A DNA stretch of 64,000 nt, taken from contig OZ251532.1 in assembly GCA_965243175.1 (NCBI GenBank), positions 868,001 to 932,000 of the forward strand, read 5' to 3'. This document shows positions 26,565-35,491 of the stretch, one piece after another. Position 1 is the stretch's first letter, and each line of letters starts with the position of its first letter. The notes under the pieces were generated by a model that did not search any database, was not told where the DNA came from, and saw nothing but the letters and a program-made list of their open reading frames with translations. Source of the stretch: VXYL01 sp965243175. GTDB lineage: Bacteria; Pseudomonadota; Gammaproteobacteria; Pseudomonadales; Azotimanducaceae. A program made the translations under genes and the position numbers.

Positions 26565-28924
26565 GTAGCCCGCGCATCTACAACCCTGCGCAACTCTCGG
26601 GCGACGAGCTGGAGAGGTCCTTCCTTGCGCGACAGGAGACCCTTGCAGACATCCTGCGCACTATTCGCGAGCAGGCACCAGACGCGCCTTGCCAACACAC
26701 TCTGCTGATCGGGCCACGCGGCATGGGCAAGACCACGATGGGACTGATGTGCCTGCGCCGGATCGAGCAAGACCCCACCCTCGCCGCGCACTGGCAGCCG
26801 GTGCCGTTTCACGAGGAGAGCTACGGCATCGGCGACCTCGCCGACCTTTGGCTCACCGCATTGCGTCATCTGGCGCACGCCACCGGCGACAGCCAATGGG
26901 CCGAGCAGGCCGATGCCCTGATCGCCAGCGAACCAGACACGAATCGCCAAGCCGCGTATGCGCTGTCAGCCCTTCTGGATTTCCACCAGGAAAGCGGCAA
27001 ACGCTTGCTTCTCTTTATTGAGAATCTGGATCAGGTGCTGGCGCAGATTGGCGATGAACGCCAGATCCACGAACTCAGGGCCGTCCTGATACAGCATACC
27101 GAGCTTCTGCTGCTCGGCTCGGCAAACACGGTCTTCAACGCCATACGCAGCCACAGCCACCCGTTCTACGAGTTTTTTCGCTTGGTCTTTCTCCGCGAGC
27201 TCGATGCGGGCGAGACACGCCTTCTACTCAAGGTCGCCGTTGGCGAGCAGTCCCGTGATGGTTTTCAAGATGCAATGATCGAAGAGGCGGGTCGCTTGGA
27301 GACGATACGCCGTCTGACAGGCGGTAACCCGCGGCTGCTGAAGTTGGCTTGCCGGATGATGGTAGAGTCGCCGCTTAGTACCGCACTCGAAGATCTCGAA
27401 CGGCTCATCGACGAGCAAACCCCCTATTTTAAAGGCCGAATAGAGGAGCTTCCAGCGCAGTTGCGTCGCGTGTTCCACTGCCTTGCCGAAGGGTGGCAGC
27501 CATTACTGGCGAAGGAAGTAGCAGTAGCGTCCAAACTGAGCTCGTCCCACGCAAGCGCACAACTGCGACAGCTCGTCGAGAAGGGCTACGCCAAGGAACA
27601 CCAGCTACCAAGCAACAAGCGTGTGTACTACGAAGTTGTAGATCGATTCTACAACATCTATTATCTGCTGAGGCTATCCCATCAAAGCCGCGGACGCTTC
27701 GGACGCTTGTTGCAGTTCTTGCAGGACCTTTTCGGCACCGTTGGCATGCGGACTCTGTACGAAGCCACTCTGTCGGGGTTGCACGAAGGGATAGCCGAGA
27801 AGGAAAGGCGTGATCTGATCGGCACCTTGGCGGAGCATGTGGCTGGTGATCGGAGTTTCGGCGGCCGTGCCGAGTGGATGCGGGAAGCGGCGAGGTTCGC
27901 TGAGGACGATGTCATCGCTAGCTGGTTTCGCAAAGGAAATGAACAGTTCAAAGCTTCGCAATTGGAGGATGCGGCTACGACATTCGGCGACGCGTTGGAT
28001 TACGCAAGAGACAAACCTACGGCGAGCCAATTTTTGCTGCTCGCGGCCCTAGGCAGGATGGCCGCACTACTCGGCCTTAAGGACTACGATACGATCGTGG
28101 GCGACGACCACACGCACTTTGCAGGCCAAGTACACATGGATGACGACGACACTACGCGACGCTGCGCGACCCTATATTTCCTCGGCTGTGGAAACGCATA
28201 TGAGGCGCTCGGTCGAACCGCCGAAGCTGTTGAGATGTGGAACCGTTGCGCCGATCTGGTCGGTGTGCGCGATCGGTCGTCACTCCAGGGGATCGCCGTA
28301 ACGGCGCTGTTTTGTTTGGTCCTCAGCCATGTGAATCAAAACCAACTCAGCGAGACCATGGTGGTCATTCGACGCGCTTTGAAATATGACTGGGCCGAGG
28401 TGTTGGGTCCAATTGAGATGATCATCCCGCCTCTCATTATCTCGGCTCGGCTACTTCTGTCGTTTGAAGAATCGAACGCAGGAGTGACGGAGCGAAATCG
28501 TACGGCGGTACTGACCGAAGCGGAGCGTTACGCTCGACGCGCGTGGGAGTGCAGTCCGAAAAGCCATATGGTACTGCACGTTCTTTCTGATGTTCTCGCA
28601 CGGCAGGGGCGATGGGAAGAATCTCTAGCACTATTAGCGGAGGTCGCGAACCGCACTGAATCGAAGTCTGGTTTGGTAGGTCCTGAGATCGCGAAGTCGT
28701 TCATCGGTGCCCTGGCCGCCGGCCATGCAAGCAGAGTCAAAGACATCATGGCGAACACCACCCTTGCAGAGTCAATGGAGCCGCTATGGCTCGCGACACG
28801 TGCGCAGTTGGGTGAGGAAATCGGGCCGCTGCCAGCGGAAGTTGCTGATGCCGTGACCGCGGTCAGAGCAAAGGTCCGTACGATTCGGAGCGGCGGGGCC
28901 CCCGGGCCAGAGGCTTCGTGGTGA
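26561..28924 (+). CDS. Module 1 large ATPase with winged helix and TPR-like C-terminus
   Basis: 787 aa. N-terminal NTPase: CQHTLLIGPRGMGKTTM holds Walker A (about 51-58); HEESYGIGDLADLWLTAL follows; the Walker B position is LLLFIENLDQVL, with Glu-Asn in place of Asp-Glu; then LLLGSANTVFNAI and HPFYEFFRLVFL. A winged helix lies at about 310-370 (VASKLSSSHASAQLRQLVEK, VVDRFYNIYYLLR). The rest (about 440-787) is helical and TPR-like (GNEQFKASQLEDAATTFGDA, LGCGNAYEALGRTAEAVEMW). The 3' half uses more A/T-rich codons than its neighbours, a sign of transfer. Paralogous to the module 2 large protein (shared CQH-Walker A, EESY, PFYEFFR). Confidence 0.75.
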   Translation: MSSPRIYNPAQLSGDELERSFLARQETLADILRTIREQAPDAPCQHTLLIGPRGMGKTTMGLMCLRRIEQDPTLAAHWQPVPFHEESYGIGDLADLWLTALRHLAHATGDSQWAEQADALIASEPDTNRQAAYALSALLDFHQESGKRLLLFIENLDQVLAQIGDERQIHELRAVLIQHTELLLLGSANTVFNAIRSHSHPFYEFFRLVFLRELDAGETRLLLKVAVGEQSRDGFQDAMIEEAGRLETIRRLTGGNPRLLKLACRMMVESPLSTALEDLERLIDEQTPYFKGRIEELPAQLRRVFHCLAEGWQPLLAKEVAVASKLSSSHASAQLRQLVEKGYAKEHQLPSNKRVYYEVVDRFYNIYYLLRLSHQSRGRFGRLLQFLQDLFGTVGMRTLYEATLSGLHEGIAEKERRDLIGTLAEHVAGDRSFGGRAEWMREAARFAEDDVIASWFRKGNEQFKASQLEDAATTFGDALDYARDKPTASQFLLLAALGRMAALLGLKDYDTIVGDDHTHFAGQVHMDDDDTTRRCATLYFLGCGNAYEALGRTAEAVEMWNRCADLVGVRDRSSLQGIAVTALFCLVLSHVNQNQLSETMVVIRRALKYDWAEVLGPIEMIIPPLIISARLLLSFEESNAGVTERNRTAVLTEAERYARRAWECSPKSHMVLHVLSDVLARQGRWEESLALLAEVANRTESKSGLVGPEIAKSFIGALAAGHASRVKDIMANTTLAESMEPLWLATRAQLGEEIGPLPAEVADAVTAVRAKVRTIRSGGAPGPEASW

Positions 28925-29033
28925 TCCAGCTTGTATAATCGACCAATGTCGACTCGAAGATGACCTCTGTCGACACCACCACAAAGGCTATGCATTTGTC
29001 GCCGACTTTGGCCTCCTGAGCCTGCGACTCCGA

Positions 29034-30779
29034 TCAGAAAGCCACGGCCCCCCCAGCGTTGCGCGGGTCCGAGGCGCCGATCAGTTCTTCGCCCAAGCGC
29101 ATGGCCGAGTTTGCGTCGCCGATGCGGAAGGGCACCTCCGTCAACCCCACGTGCCCTTTGTCTTCGAGTTCCTTCAATGTCGGCAGAGTGAACGCTTCCT
29201 CTTCGTGGACTACGCGGTTTGGTTGCCATTGATGGTGGAAGCGGGGGGCGGCGACGGCTTCGCCGAGGTCCATGCCGTGGTCGAGGACGTTCAGCGCTAC
29301 TTGCAGGACGGTGGTGATGATGGTGCTGCCGCCGGGGGATCCGGTGACTAGGAACGGTTCGTCGTCGCGCAGCACGATGGTTGGGGTCATGGAGCTCAGC
29401 ATGCGCTTGCCGGGTTCGATGGCGTTGGCTTCGCCGCCGAGCAGGCCGAAGGCGTTGGGGGTGTTGGGCTTGGCGGAGAAGTCGTCCATCTCGTTGTTGA
29501 GCAGGAAGCCGGCGTCGGTGACGACGATCTTCGAGCCGTAGCCCAAGTTGAGCGTGGTCGTGTAGGCGACCGCGTTGCCAGCGGCATCCAGTACGGACAC
29601 GTGGGTGGTCTCCACGCTCTCCGCAGGCCACGGTTCGCCAGCCGCGACAGCCGTGGAATCCGTGGCCTTGAGCGGGTCGAAGTCCGCGAACCGCTGCCGC
29701 GCGTAGCGCTTGTCCGCGAGCATCTGCGCTGGCACGTCGTAGAAGTCCGGGTCGCCCAGATGCGTTGCGCGGTCCGCGTAGGCGCGCCGTTCGGCCTCGA
29801 TCATCAGATGCGCGGCGGCTGCGCCGCCGTGTCCCAAGCTGGCCACGTCGTACGCTTCCAGCATGTTCAGCATCTGCACCAGCAGCAAGCCGCCGGAGGA
29901 TGGCGGCGGCATGGAGAGGATGTCGTAGCCGCGGTAGGTTCCGCGCACCGGCGTCCGCCATACCGGGCGATAGCCTTCGAGGTCCGGGTAGTCCACCAGC
30001 CCGCCGCCACGCTGCATTTCGGCGACGATCTGCGATGCCGTGAGGCCTTTGTAGAAGCCGTCGCGCCCATGCTCGGCGATGCGTTCCAAGGTCGCCGCGA
30101 GTTGGGGCTGGCGGAACAGGTCGCCCGCCGCGAAGGGGGAACCGTCCTTCTTGGCGAACTTGGCGGCGCTGGCCGGGTACGGCGCGAACGCTTTGCGCTG
30201 GCGCTGGAATTGTCCGGCGATGTCCGCGGGCAAGGCGAAGCCCTCCTTCGCCAGAGCGATGGCCGGCGCCACCACGGCGCGTCGCGGCAGCGTGCCGTGG
30301 CGCTCCAGCACGGCGAGCAGGCCGGCAACCGAGCCGGGCACGCCGACCGCCAAGTGCGAGGCCGTGGAGAGGCCGTCCACGACTTCGCCTTCGTCGTCCA
30401 AGTACATGTCGCGCTGCGCCTTGGCGGGGGCGGTCTCGCGATGGTCGTTGGCGACCGTGGTGCCGTCCGCCAAGCGAATGACCATGAAGCCGCCACCGCC
30501 GACGTTGCCCGCCGACGGATAGGTGACCGCGAGCGCGAAACCGACCGCGACCGCGGCATCGACGGCGTTGCCGCCGCCCTTCAGGATGTCCACGCCCACC
30601 TGCGAGGCGAGCGGAGAGCGCGACGCCACCACGCCGCCGTGTCCGCGAACGACGTGCGCGGCTAGGGCGACATCGTCCTCGGCCGCATCCTCCGCGCCCG
30701 TGGCCGCCGCGCAATGCACAGCCACGGCAACGGCGAACAGCGCGACAAGCCAGCGCTTGGGCTTCGGTGTGCTATACAT
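29034..30779 (-). CDS. ggt: Gamma-glutamyltransferase
   Basis: Periplasmic glutathione hydrolase/transpeptidase, 581 aa, made as a proenzyme cut before a catalytic Thr. Signal peptide MYSTPKPKRWLVALFAVAVA and on to about residue 29. SPLASQVGVDILKGGGNAVD is the N-terminal signature; the cleavage site lies at ESVETTHVSVLDAAGNAVAY (catalytic Thr about 396). The small subunit has LNNEMDDFSAKP and TGSPGGSTI. It stands between ATPase module 1 and the divergent ycaQ-like gene, apparently as its own transcription unit. The 109 bp before its 3' end hold nothing I recognise. Confidence 0.95.
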   Translation of the reverse strand: MYSTPKPKRWLVALFAVAVAVHCAAATGAEDAAEDDVALAAHVVRGHGGVVASRSPLASQVGVDILKGGGNAVDAAVAVGFALAVTYPSAGNVGGGGFMVIRLADGTTVANDHRETAPAKAQRDMYLDDEGEVVDGLSTASHLAVGVPGSVAGLLAVLERHGTLPRRAVVAPAIALAKEGFALPADIAGQFQRQRKAFAPYPASAAKFAKKDGSPFAAGDLFRQPQLAATLERIAEHGRDGFYKGLTASQIVAEMQRGGGLVDYPDLEGYRPVWRTPVRGTYRGYDILSMPPPSSGGLLLVQMLNMLEAYDVASLGHGGAAAAHLMIEAERRAYADRATHLGDPDFYDVPAQMLADKRYARQRFADFDPLKATDSTAVAAGEPWPAESVETTHVSVLDAAGNAVAYTTTLNLGYGSKIVVTDAGFLLNNEMDDFSAKPNTPNAFGLLGGEANAIEPGKRMLSSMTPTIVLRDDEPFLVTGSPGGSTIITTVLQVALNVLDHGMDLGEAVAAPRFHHQWQPNRVVHEEEAFTLPTLKELEDKGHVGLTEVPFRIGDANSAMRLGEELIGASDPRNAGGAVAF

Positions 30780-30883
30780 GAGTCGTCCACATCCCGCGAA
30801 AAGCCAACCTTAGCGACTGTGACGGCCAACGTTCAATCACCAACCGCCGCGGCTTCCCTGCCGGGCGGGTCCGCGGCACGCCA

Positions 30884-32074
30884 ATGACGAAGCCGCCCTC
30901 GCCAGCTTTGCTCCGGCAACTCGCCCTGCGTCATCAGGGGCTGGCCGGCGTACGCAAGGCGGGCAGCGGCTTGGCGGGCGCATTGAAGGTGCTCGAGCAG
31001 ATCAACTACGTGCAGATCGACACCATCTCCGTGGTCGCCCGCGCGCACCACCACACCTTCTTCACACGCGCATCGAAGTACGACGAGACCATCCCCAACC
31101 GCCTGCTTCGCCATGGCAAGGCGTTCGAATACTGGTGCCACGCCGCGGCCTACCTGCCGATGCGGGACTACCGGTTCGCCATCCCCATGATGCGGGCGGT
31201 GGCGCGCGGGGAGGTGCTTCGCGGAGGCCACCGCGACGAGAAGGTGCGCGCCTGGGTGCGCGACCGCATTCGCGCCGAAGGCCCGCTCTACACCCGCGAC
31301 TTCGAAGACCCGCGCCAGACCCGCAAAGGCTGGTGGGACTGGAAGCCCGCCAAGCGGGCGCTGGAACATCTGTTCTTGGAGGGCGAGCTGACCACCATCG
31401 AGCGCCAAGGCTTCCAGAAGCGCTACGAACTCATCGAACGCTTCCTGCCCAGCGACGTGGATACCAGCGAACCGACCATCGACGAACACGCCGACCACGT
31501 GATCGACCGCGGCCTGGCGGCGCACGGCTTCGCCACCGAGAAGACGCTGTGCCACTTTCGCCGCGACGCCCGCGTGCGTTCCCGCGTCCGCCAGCGACTC
31601 CGAGAGCGCACTGCCGCCGAAGATTTGGCGGCGCACCGCACCGCGAGCGGGGAGACGATCTACACCCTCCCAGGCGCACTCGACCGCCCTGCACGGAAAC
31701 TGCCGGACATGGTGCGCATCCTCTCCCCGTTCGACAACGTGGTGATCCAGCGCCACCGCGCCCTGGCCGTCTTCGACTTCGACTACACCATCGAGTGCTA
31801 CACCCCCGAAGCGAAGCGGCAGTTCGGCTATTTCGCGCTGCCGATCGTGTACCGCGACGACCTGGTGGGCCGCATGGACTGCAAGGCGCACCGCGCCGAA
31901 CGCCGCTTCGAGGTGAAGGCCCTGTTCCTGGAGCGCGACACGCCGGAGGCGTTCCTGCCCGCGTTCGCGAGCGCACTGCGCGACTACGCGGCGTTCACGG
32001 GCTGCGATGAAGTCCAAGTACGCAAGGTCTCGCCGCGTTCCGTGGCCAGCGCGATCAAGGGGCTGTTCGCATGA
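30884..32074 (+). CDS. AlkX/YcaQ-type winged-helix DNA glycosylase
   Basis: 396 aa, HTH_42 superfamily. LLRQLALRHQGLAGVR leads into VQIDTISVVARAHHHTFFTR, where QID fits the Q-x-D catalytic motif of the YcaQ (AlkX) branch, which unhooks interstrand crosslinks and other N7-guanine adducts. FEYWCHAAAYLPMRDYRFAI and KRALEHLFLEGELTTIERQG are further family blocks. It is divergent from ggt with a 104-bp shared upstream region. Confidence 0.85.
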   Translation: MTKPPSPALLRQLALRHQGLAGVRKAGSGLAGALKVLEQINYVQIDTISVVARAHHHTFFTRASKYDETIPNRLLRHGKAFEYWCHAAAYLPMRDYRFAIPMMRAVARGEVLRGGHRDEKVRAWVRDRIRAEGPLYTRDFEDPRQTRKGWWDWKPAKRALEHLFLEGELTTIERQGFQKRYELIERFLPSDVDTSEPTIDEHADHVIDRGLAAHGFATEKTLCHFRRDARVRSRVRQRLRERTAAEDLAAHRTASGETIYTLPGALDRPARKLPDMVRILSPFDNVVIQRHRALAVFDFDYTIECYTPEAKRQFGYFALPIVYRDDLVGRMDCKAHRAERRFEVKALFLERDTPEAFLPAFASALRDYAAFTGCDEVQVRKVSPRSVASAIKGLFA

Positions 32075-32161
32075 ACACGGGAGCCAGCACCGTTCAGGTA
32101 CGGTTCACGTTGTCGCCGTAGACTGCCAGCGTTGGACGAATCAAGCCATGCGAGGTGCGCT

Positions 32162-33763
32162 GTGAGACGTTTCATTGCGACGGTCATCGCCGTTCCGCTC
32201 GCTGCCTGCGTTGCGCAAGACGACGCGGCGCGAGGCCATGTTGCCGCCGAAGAGGCGGACGACTACCGGATCAGCGTAGAAATCCCGCTCGAACTCGATG
32301 CCGACGACGGTGCCGACGGGCGCTTGCTCAAGGTGGACGAGCTTCTGGACGAACGCACCGACTTCGATGCCGACGACTTCGCGTTGGACGAAGTGGTGCT
32401 TGTAGCCCGCAGTGCGAGCGGCGAAGGCGGCAATGCGGAACTGCTGGTGTTGGAGTGGCGCTCCGGGCTGATCGCGGTTCCCGAGGGCGGCGAGGGGGAT
32501 TGGTTCGAAGTGCGCATTCCGGCGCCCGAGGACGATCTGGGCGGCGCTTGGCTGCTCGACCTGACGGGCGCCGTCACCGTGGAAATGCTGGTCGCGGTGC
32601 TCGAACCGAAGCCTCGCCTCGTCGAGGAGGCCACCACGACCTTCACGACCTACCGCACGCGCACGGTCTACAGCGAGCGCTACCCACGCACCCACTACGT
32701 CCACTGGCTCTACGACCCGACGCGCTACTACGTCTACCACGACTACGGCATCTGGCCGTACCGCTACTTCATCGGCGCGTGGGACTATCGCTACTACGAC
32801 TTGGGCTATCGCCCGCACTACCACCACTACGGGCCCATCTACCGCGAGCGGCATCGCCACCAGCGGACGTTCAGAGAACGCGAGCGGAATCAGCACGGCG
32901 CCGTTGTCTTCGCCGAGCGTCGCCGCATCAGCCCGGAACTGGTGAAGCTGCGCCGCAACCATCCGCGGCTGCGGACGTTCCGGCAACGCCATCCTGCCGG
33001 GACAGTGCGACAGGGCGCGTTTGCGAGGAGCGAACCGGCACGGCCTCGCGTCACGGAACGGAGAGCCGCGGAGAGGCCACGTCGAACGGCAGTCGTGCGC
33101 GAGACCCGAACCGTGGACGCCTTGGAGCATCCGCGCTCGACCCGGGCGGCGGAGTTGCGCCACAACCAGCCGGCACGGGCGAACGCACATGCCGAGACGC
33201 CGATCGTCGTGTTGCCGCGGCACAGCCGGATGACGCGCTCACGCACACAACCCGGTGCGTCTGCGGCAACGAGTGCGCGCTCCGCTCGGCAGGCACCGCG
33301 CGTCGTCAGACGCGACACGAGCCGGCAAGCAACGCCGAACGCGCGACAGCGCACTTTCGAGAGACCGGCTCGGCGCGAGAGCGCTCCTCCCCGCAGAGTC
33401 GCATCGCCCCAAGTTCGCGAGACGCCCAGCGCAAGGCGGGTCCACTCGCGCCCACGGCAAGAGGCGCTTGGCCGAGTTCAGCCGAGGTCGAGTGTTCAGC
33501 CGCGCGCTATCGAGCGGTCCGTGCGTAGAACCGCGCCAGCCCGCACAGTGCAGCCCGCGGCGAGAACCATGCCACGAACGGTGCGCCCAGAGCGTCGGCC
33601 CAGTCCACGGAGCGAACGATCGTCTCGGTCTGTCGAAAGACGTCCAGCGAGGTCTCTCGAACGCCGCGCCCCAAGCGTCAGGGAGCCGGCGGCGCGAGCC
33701 TCCAGAACCGAGGCAGCATCCAGTCGCAACCGTTCGCTAGGCCCCGCGTTCGAGCGGCGATGA
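32162..33763 (+). CDS. Lipoprotein with Tyr-rich centre and very Arg-rich disordered tail
   Basis: 533 aa. Starting at GTG 32162 (GAGGTG upstream) it has a lipobox PLAAC. Residues about 20-165 are acidic (DADDGADGR, DELLDERTDFDADDFALDE) and folded-looking. About 170-240 is extremely Tyr/His-rich (THYVHWLYDPTRYYVYHDYG, YRYYDLGYRPHYHHYGP). From about 240 to the end the protein is almost all Arg, Pro, Ser and Ala, predicted disordered and highly basic. I do not recognise it; similar Tyr/His-rich lipoproteins are known only as hypothetical. The C-terminal 250 residues could bind acidic polymers such as LPS or DNA. Convergent with the next gene, 4 bp apart. Confidence 0.6.
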   Translation: MRRFIATVIAVPLAACVAQDDAARGHVAAEEADDYRISVEIPLELDADDGADGRLLKVDELLDERTDFDADDFALDEVVLVARSASGEGGNAELLVLEWRSGLIAVPEGGEGDWFEVRIPAPEDDLGGAWLLDLTGAVTVEMLVAVLEPKPRLVEEATTTFTTYRTRTVYSERYPRTHYVHWLYDPTRYYVYHDYGIWPYRYFIGAWDYRYYDLGYRPHYHHYGPIYRERHRHQRTFRERERNQHGAVVFAERRRISPELVKLRRNHPRLRTFRQRHPAGTVRQGAFARSEPARPRVTERRAAERPRRTAVVRETRTVDALEHPRSTRAAELRHNQPARANAHAETPIVVLPRHSRMTRSRTQPGASAATSARSARQAPRVVRRDTSRQATPNARQRTFERPARRESAPPRRVASPQVRETPSARRVHSRPRQEALGRVQPRSSVQPRAIERSVRRTAPARTVQPAARTMPRTVRPERRPSPRSERSSRSVERRPARSLERRAPSVREPAARASRTEAASSRNRSLGPAFERR

Positions 33764-33767
33764 AGGG

Positions 33768-34358
33768 CTAGCGCATCGACGAGCGGCCGAAGAGGATGTC
33801 GATGTCGCGGACGGTGCCCGTGCCGGCGAAGAAGGCGTTGGCCGCGGCGCTGTCTTCCGCCGCCCATTCGTACTGCTCGGTGTCGTCGCCGCGCATCCGC
33901 GTTGCGAGCGTGGCGCCATCGGCGTTGCGGAAGCCGATGAACAGGTCCTGTTCCAGAGCCGCCTGGAAGTCGTCGCCATCGACCGGAGCCCCTGCCGACG
34001 ACGTGCTGCCGATGATGATGCGGAAGTGCCCGTTCACATGATCCAGGTAGTGCAGGTAGGCGGGCGGGGAATCCACCAATGCCGTTGGAATCGCCACGTT
34101 CTCGAAGGCGATCCTGTGGCCACCGAACTCGCCTGGCAGAACGCCTAGCCCGTCCACGTAGACCGCGTCCACGTCGTCGATACGCATCAGCAGGCCCTCT
34201 TTGCCGCCGGGGCCGACGTTCGCCGGGATGGCCACTTGCCAGGGATCGGCGTCGTCCGGGTCGCCCTCGAGATCGTCCACCGCCGTACCCCCGATCACGC
34301 AACCGGACGCTAGAACCGCGCAACCGATCGGCACCAACAACCAGCGCAATCGCTTCAT
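33768..34358 (-). CDS. Hypothetical lipoprotein
   Basis: 196 aa with a clean lipoprotein signal (MKRLRWLLVPIGCAVLASGC, Cys 20). The mature part is acidic: GTAVDDLEGDPDDADPWQVA, then YVDGLGVLPGEFGGHRIAFE, and AAANAFFAGTGTVRDIDILF near the end. Mixed beta/alpha; I recognise no family. It ends 4 bp from the convergent Arg-rich lipoprotein, which lies acidic versus basic, but no link between them is shown. Confidence 0.65.
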   Translation of the reverse strand: MKRLRWLLVPIGCAVLASGCVIGGTAVDDLEGDPDDADPWQVAIPANVGPGGKEGLLMRIDDVDAVYVDGLGVLPGEFGGHRIAFENVAIPTALVDSPPAYLHYLDHVNGHFRIIIGSTSSAGAPVDGDDFQAALEQDLFIGFRNADGATLATRMRGDDTEQYEWAAEDSAAANAFFAGTGTVRDIDILFGRSSMR

Positions 34359-34394
34359 TTTCGTACCCCTCGAAGTTGGTTTGGCAGGCGGTCG

Positions 34395-35453
34395 CTACCG
34401 CCCGTAACGTTCCTGGTTGATGCGCGTCAACAAGCCCATCGCGTGGAGCGATTCGGCCTTGTCGTATTGCGGGCAGACCAAGAGCCCGGCCGCCAGACAG
34501 CGATGCACGGCTTCCGCCTGGTAGAGGAAGCCGTGCTGGTTCGGAAACGCCACCGGCAGCCCCACCGCGCCGGGGAGCGGATACTCGTGGCGCTGCACGG
34601 GCGCGGGTGCGTTGCGGGTGCGATAGCGGGACGGTACGCCGCCTTCCGGCGGGATGCGAATGGTGATGGCCGTGGGGCAGTGCGCCGGTTGTTCCAAGGT
34701 GATCCGCCCTTTGCTGCCGACGATTTCCGTCACTTCCGGCAGCTCGCTGTTGAACGGGGGGAAGGTGAGCACCGCGCAGCGCCCGTCGCCGTATTCGGCG
34801 ATTGCGCCGCCGGCGCGTTTCCCGGTGGCCACGACCGTGCTTGGGGAGGCGTCTGCGCCAAACGCCAAGGGCACCGCCTGAATGGTGTAGATGGGGTCGA
34901 AGAAGTCCGACTGCACCAGCTTCGGCTCGCCGATCGCGCCCTCTTCGATGAGCCTTCGGGCGTGCTCCACCGCCGGAAAGAAGCGCGTCCACATGGCGTC
35001 CTGGAGCATCACGCCCTGCTTCCGTGCAGCCGCGTACATCGTTCGGGCGTCGTCTATGTTCTCCGCCAGCGGCTTTTCGCAGAGCACGTGCTTGCCGGCT
35101 TCGATGGCCAGCAGACTGTGTTCCTTGTGCAACCGCGTGATCGTGCCGACGTAGACGATGTCCACGTCCTCCGCCGCCACCATCTCCGCGTAGCCGTTCT
35201 CGCCCCCGTAGGCCGACGCGACGCCCAGCCGCGCCGCGAACTGCTGCGCCCGCTCCGGGCTGCGCGCCGCCACGGCGGTCACTTCCGCCCCCGCGCACTG
35301 CCGCAAGCACCCCACCCACTGCGCGGAGATGGAACCAGCTCCCAGAATGCCCCAGCGCAACGGAAAGGCCACGTCTTCCGCTGCCGCGAGACCACGCCGC
35401 ACGTCGAGCGGCGTGGATGGGGGCGATGCGGGAGAGTCGTTGCTTGCGGCCAT
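34395..35453 (-). CDS. Gfo/Idh/MocA-family NAD(P)-dependent oxidoreductase
   Basis: 352 aa. Rossmann motif WGILGAGSISAQWV, HEKPL-box variant VLCEKPLAENIDDARTM with the catalytic-site Lys, and MWTRFFPAVEHARRLIEEGA, the pattern of the trans-dihydrodiol dehydrogenase/glucose-fructose oxidoreductase branch. Substrate likely a sugar or diol. The ATG at 35453 has GAGG 5 nt upstream; an ATG at 35495 overlaps the stop of the module 2 large ATPase (ATGA) and would add 14 residues, so co-transcription with that module is possible. Confidence 0.85.
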   Translation of the reverse strand: MAASNDSPASPPSTPLDVRRGLAAAEDVAFPLRWGILGAGSISAQWVGCLRQCAGAEVTAVAARSPERAQQFAARLGVASAYGGENGYAEMVAAEDVDIVYVGTITRLHKEHSLLAIEAGKHVLCEKPLAENIDDARTMYAAARKQGVMLQDAMWTRFFPAVEHARRLIEEGAIGEPKLVQSDFFDPIYTIQAVPLAFGADASPSTVVATGKRAGGAIAEYGDGRCAVLTFPPFNSELPEVTEIVGSKGRITLEQPAHCPTAITIRIPPEGGVPSRYRTRNAPAPVQRHEYPLPGAVGLPVAFPNQHGFLYQAEAVHRCLAAGLLVCPQYDKAESLHAMGLLTRINQERYGR

Positions 35454-35491
35454 GTCTCCCTCGGCGAACGGGGTTCTTCGGCGAACGCGAC

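Noticed and set aside
28528..30714. A 728-codon minus-strand frame over ggt
   Set aside because: Arg/Gly-rich composition typical of a shadow frame; ggt itself is in another frame with clear motifs.
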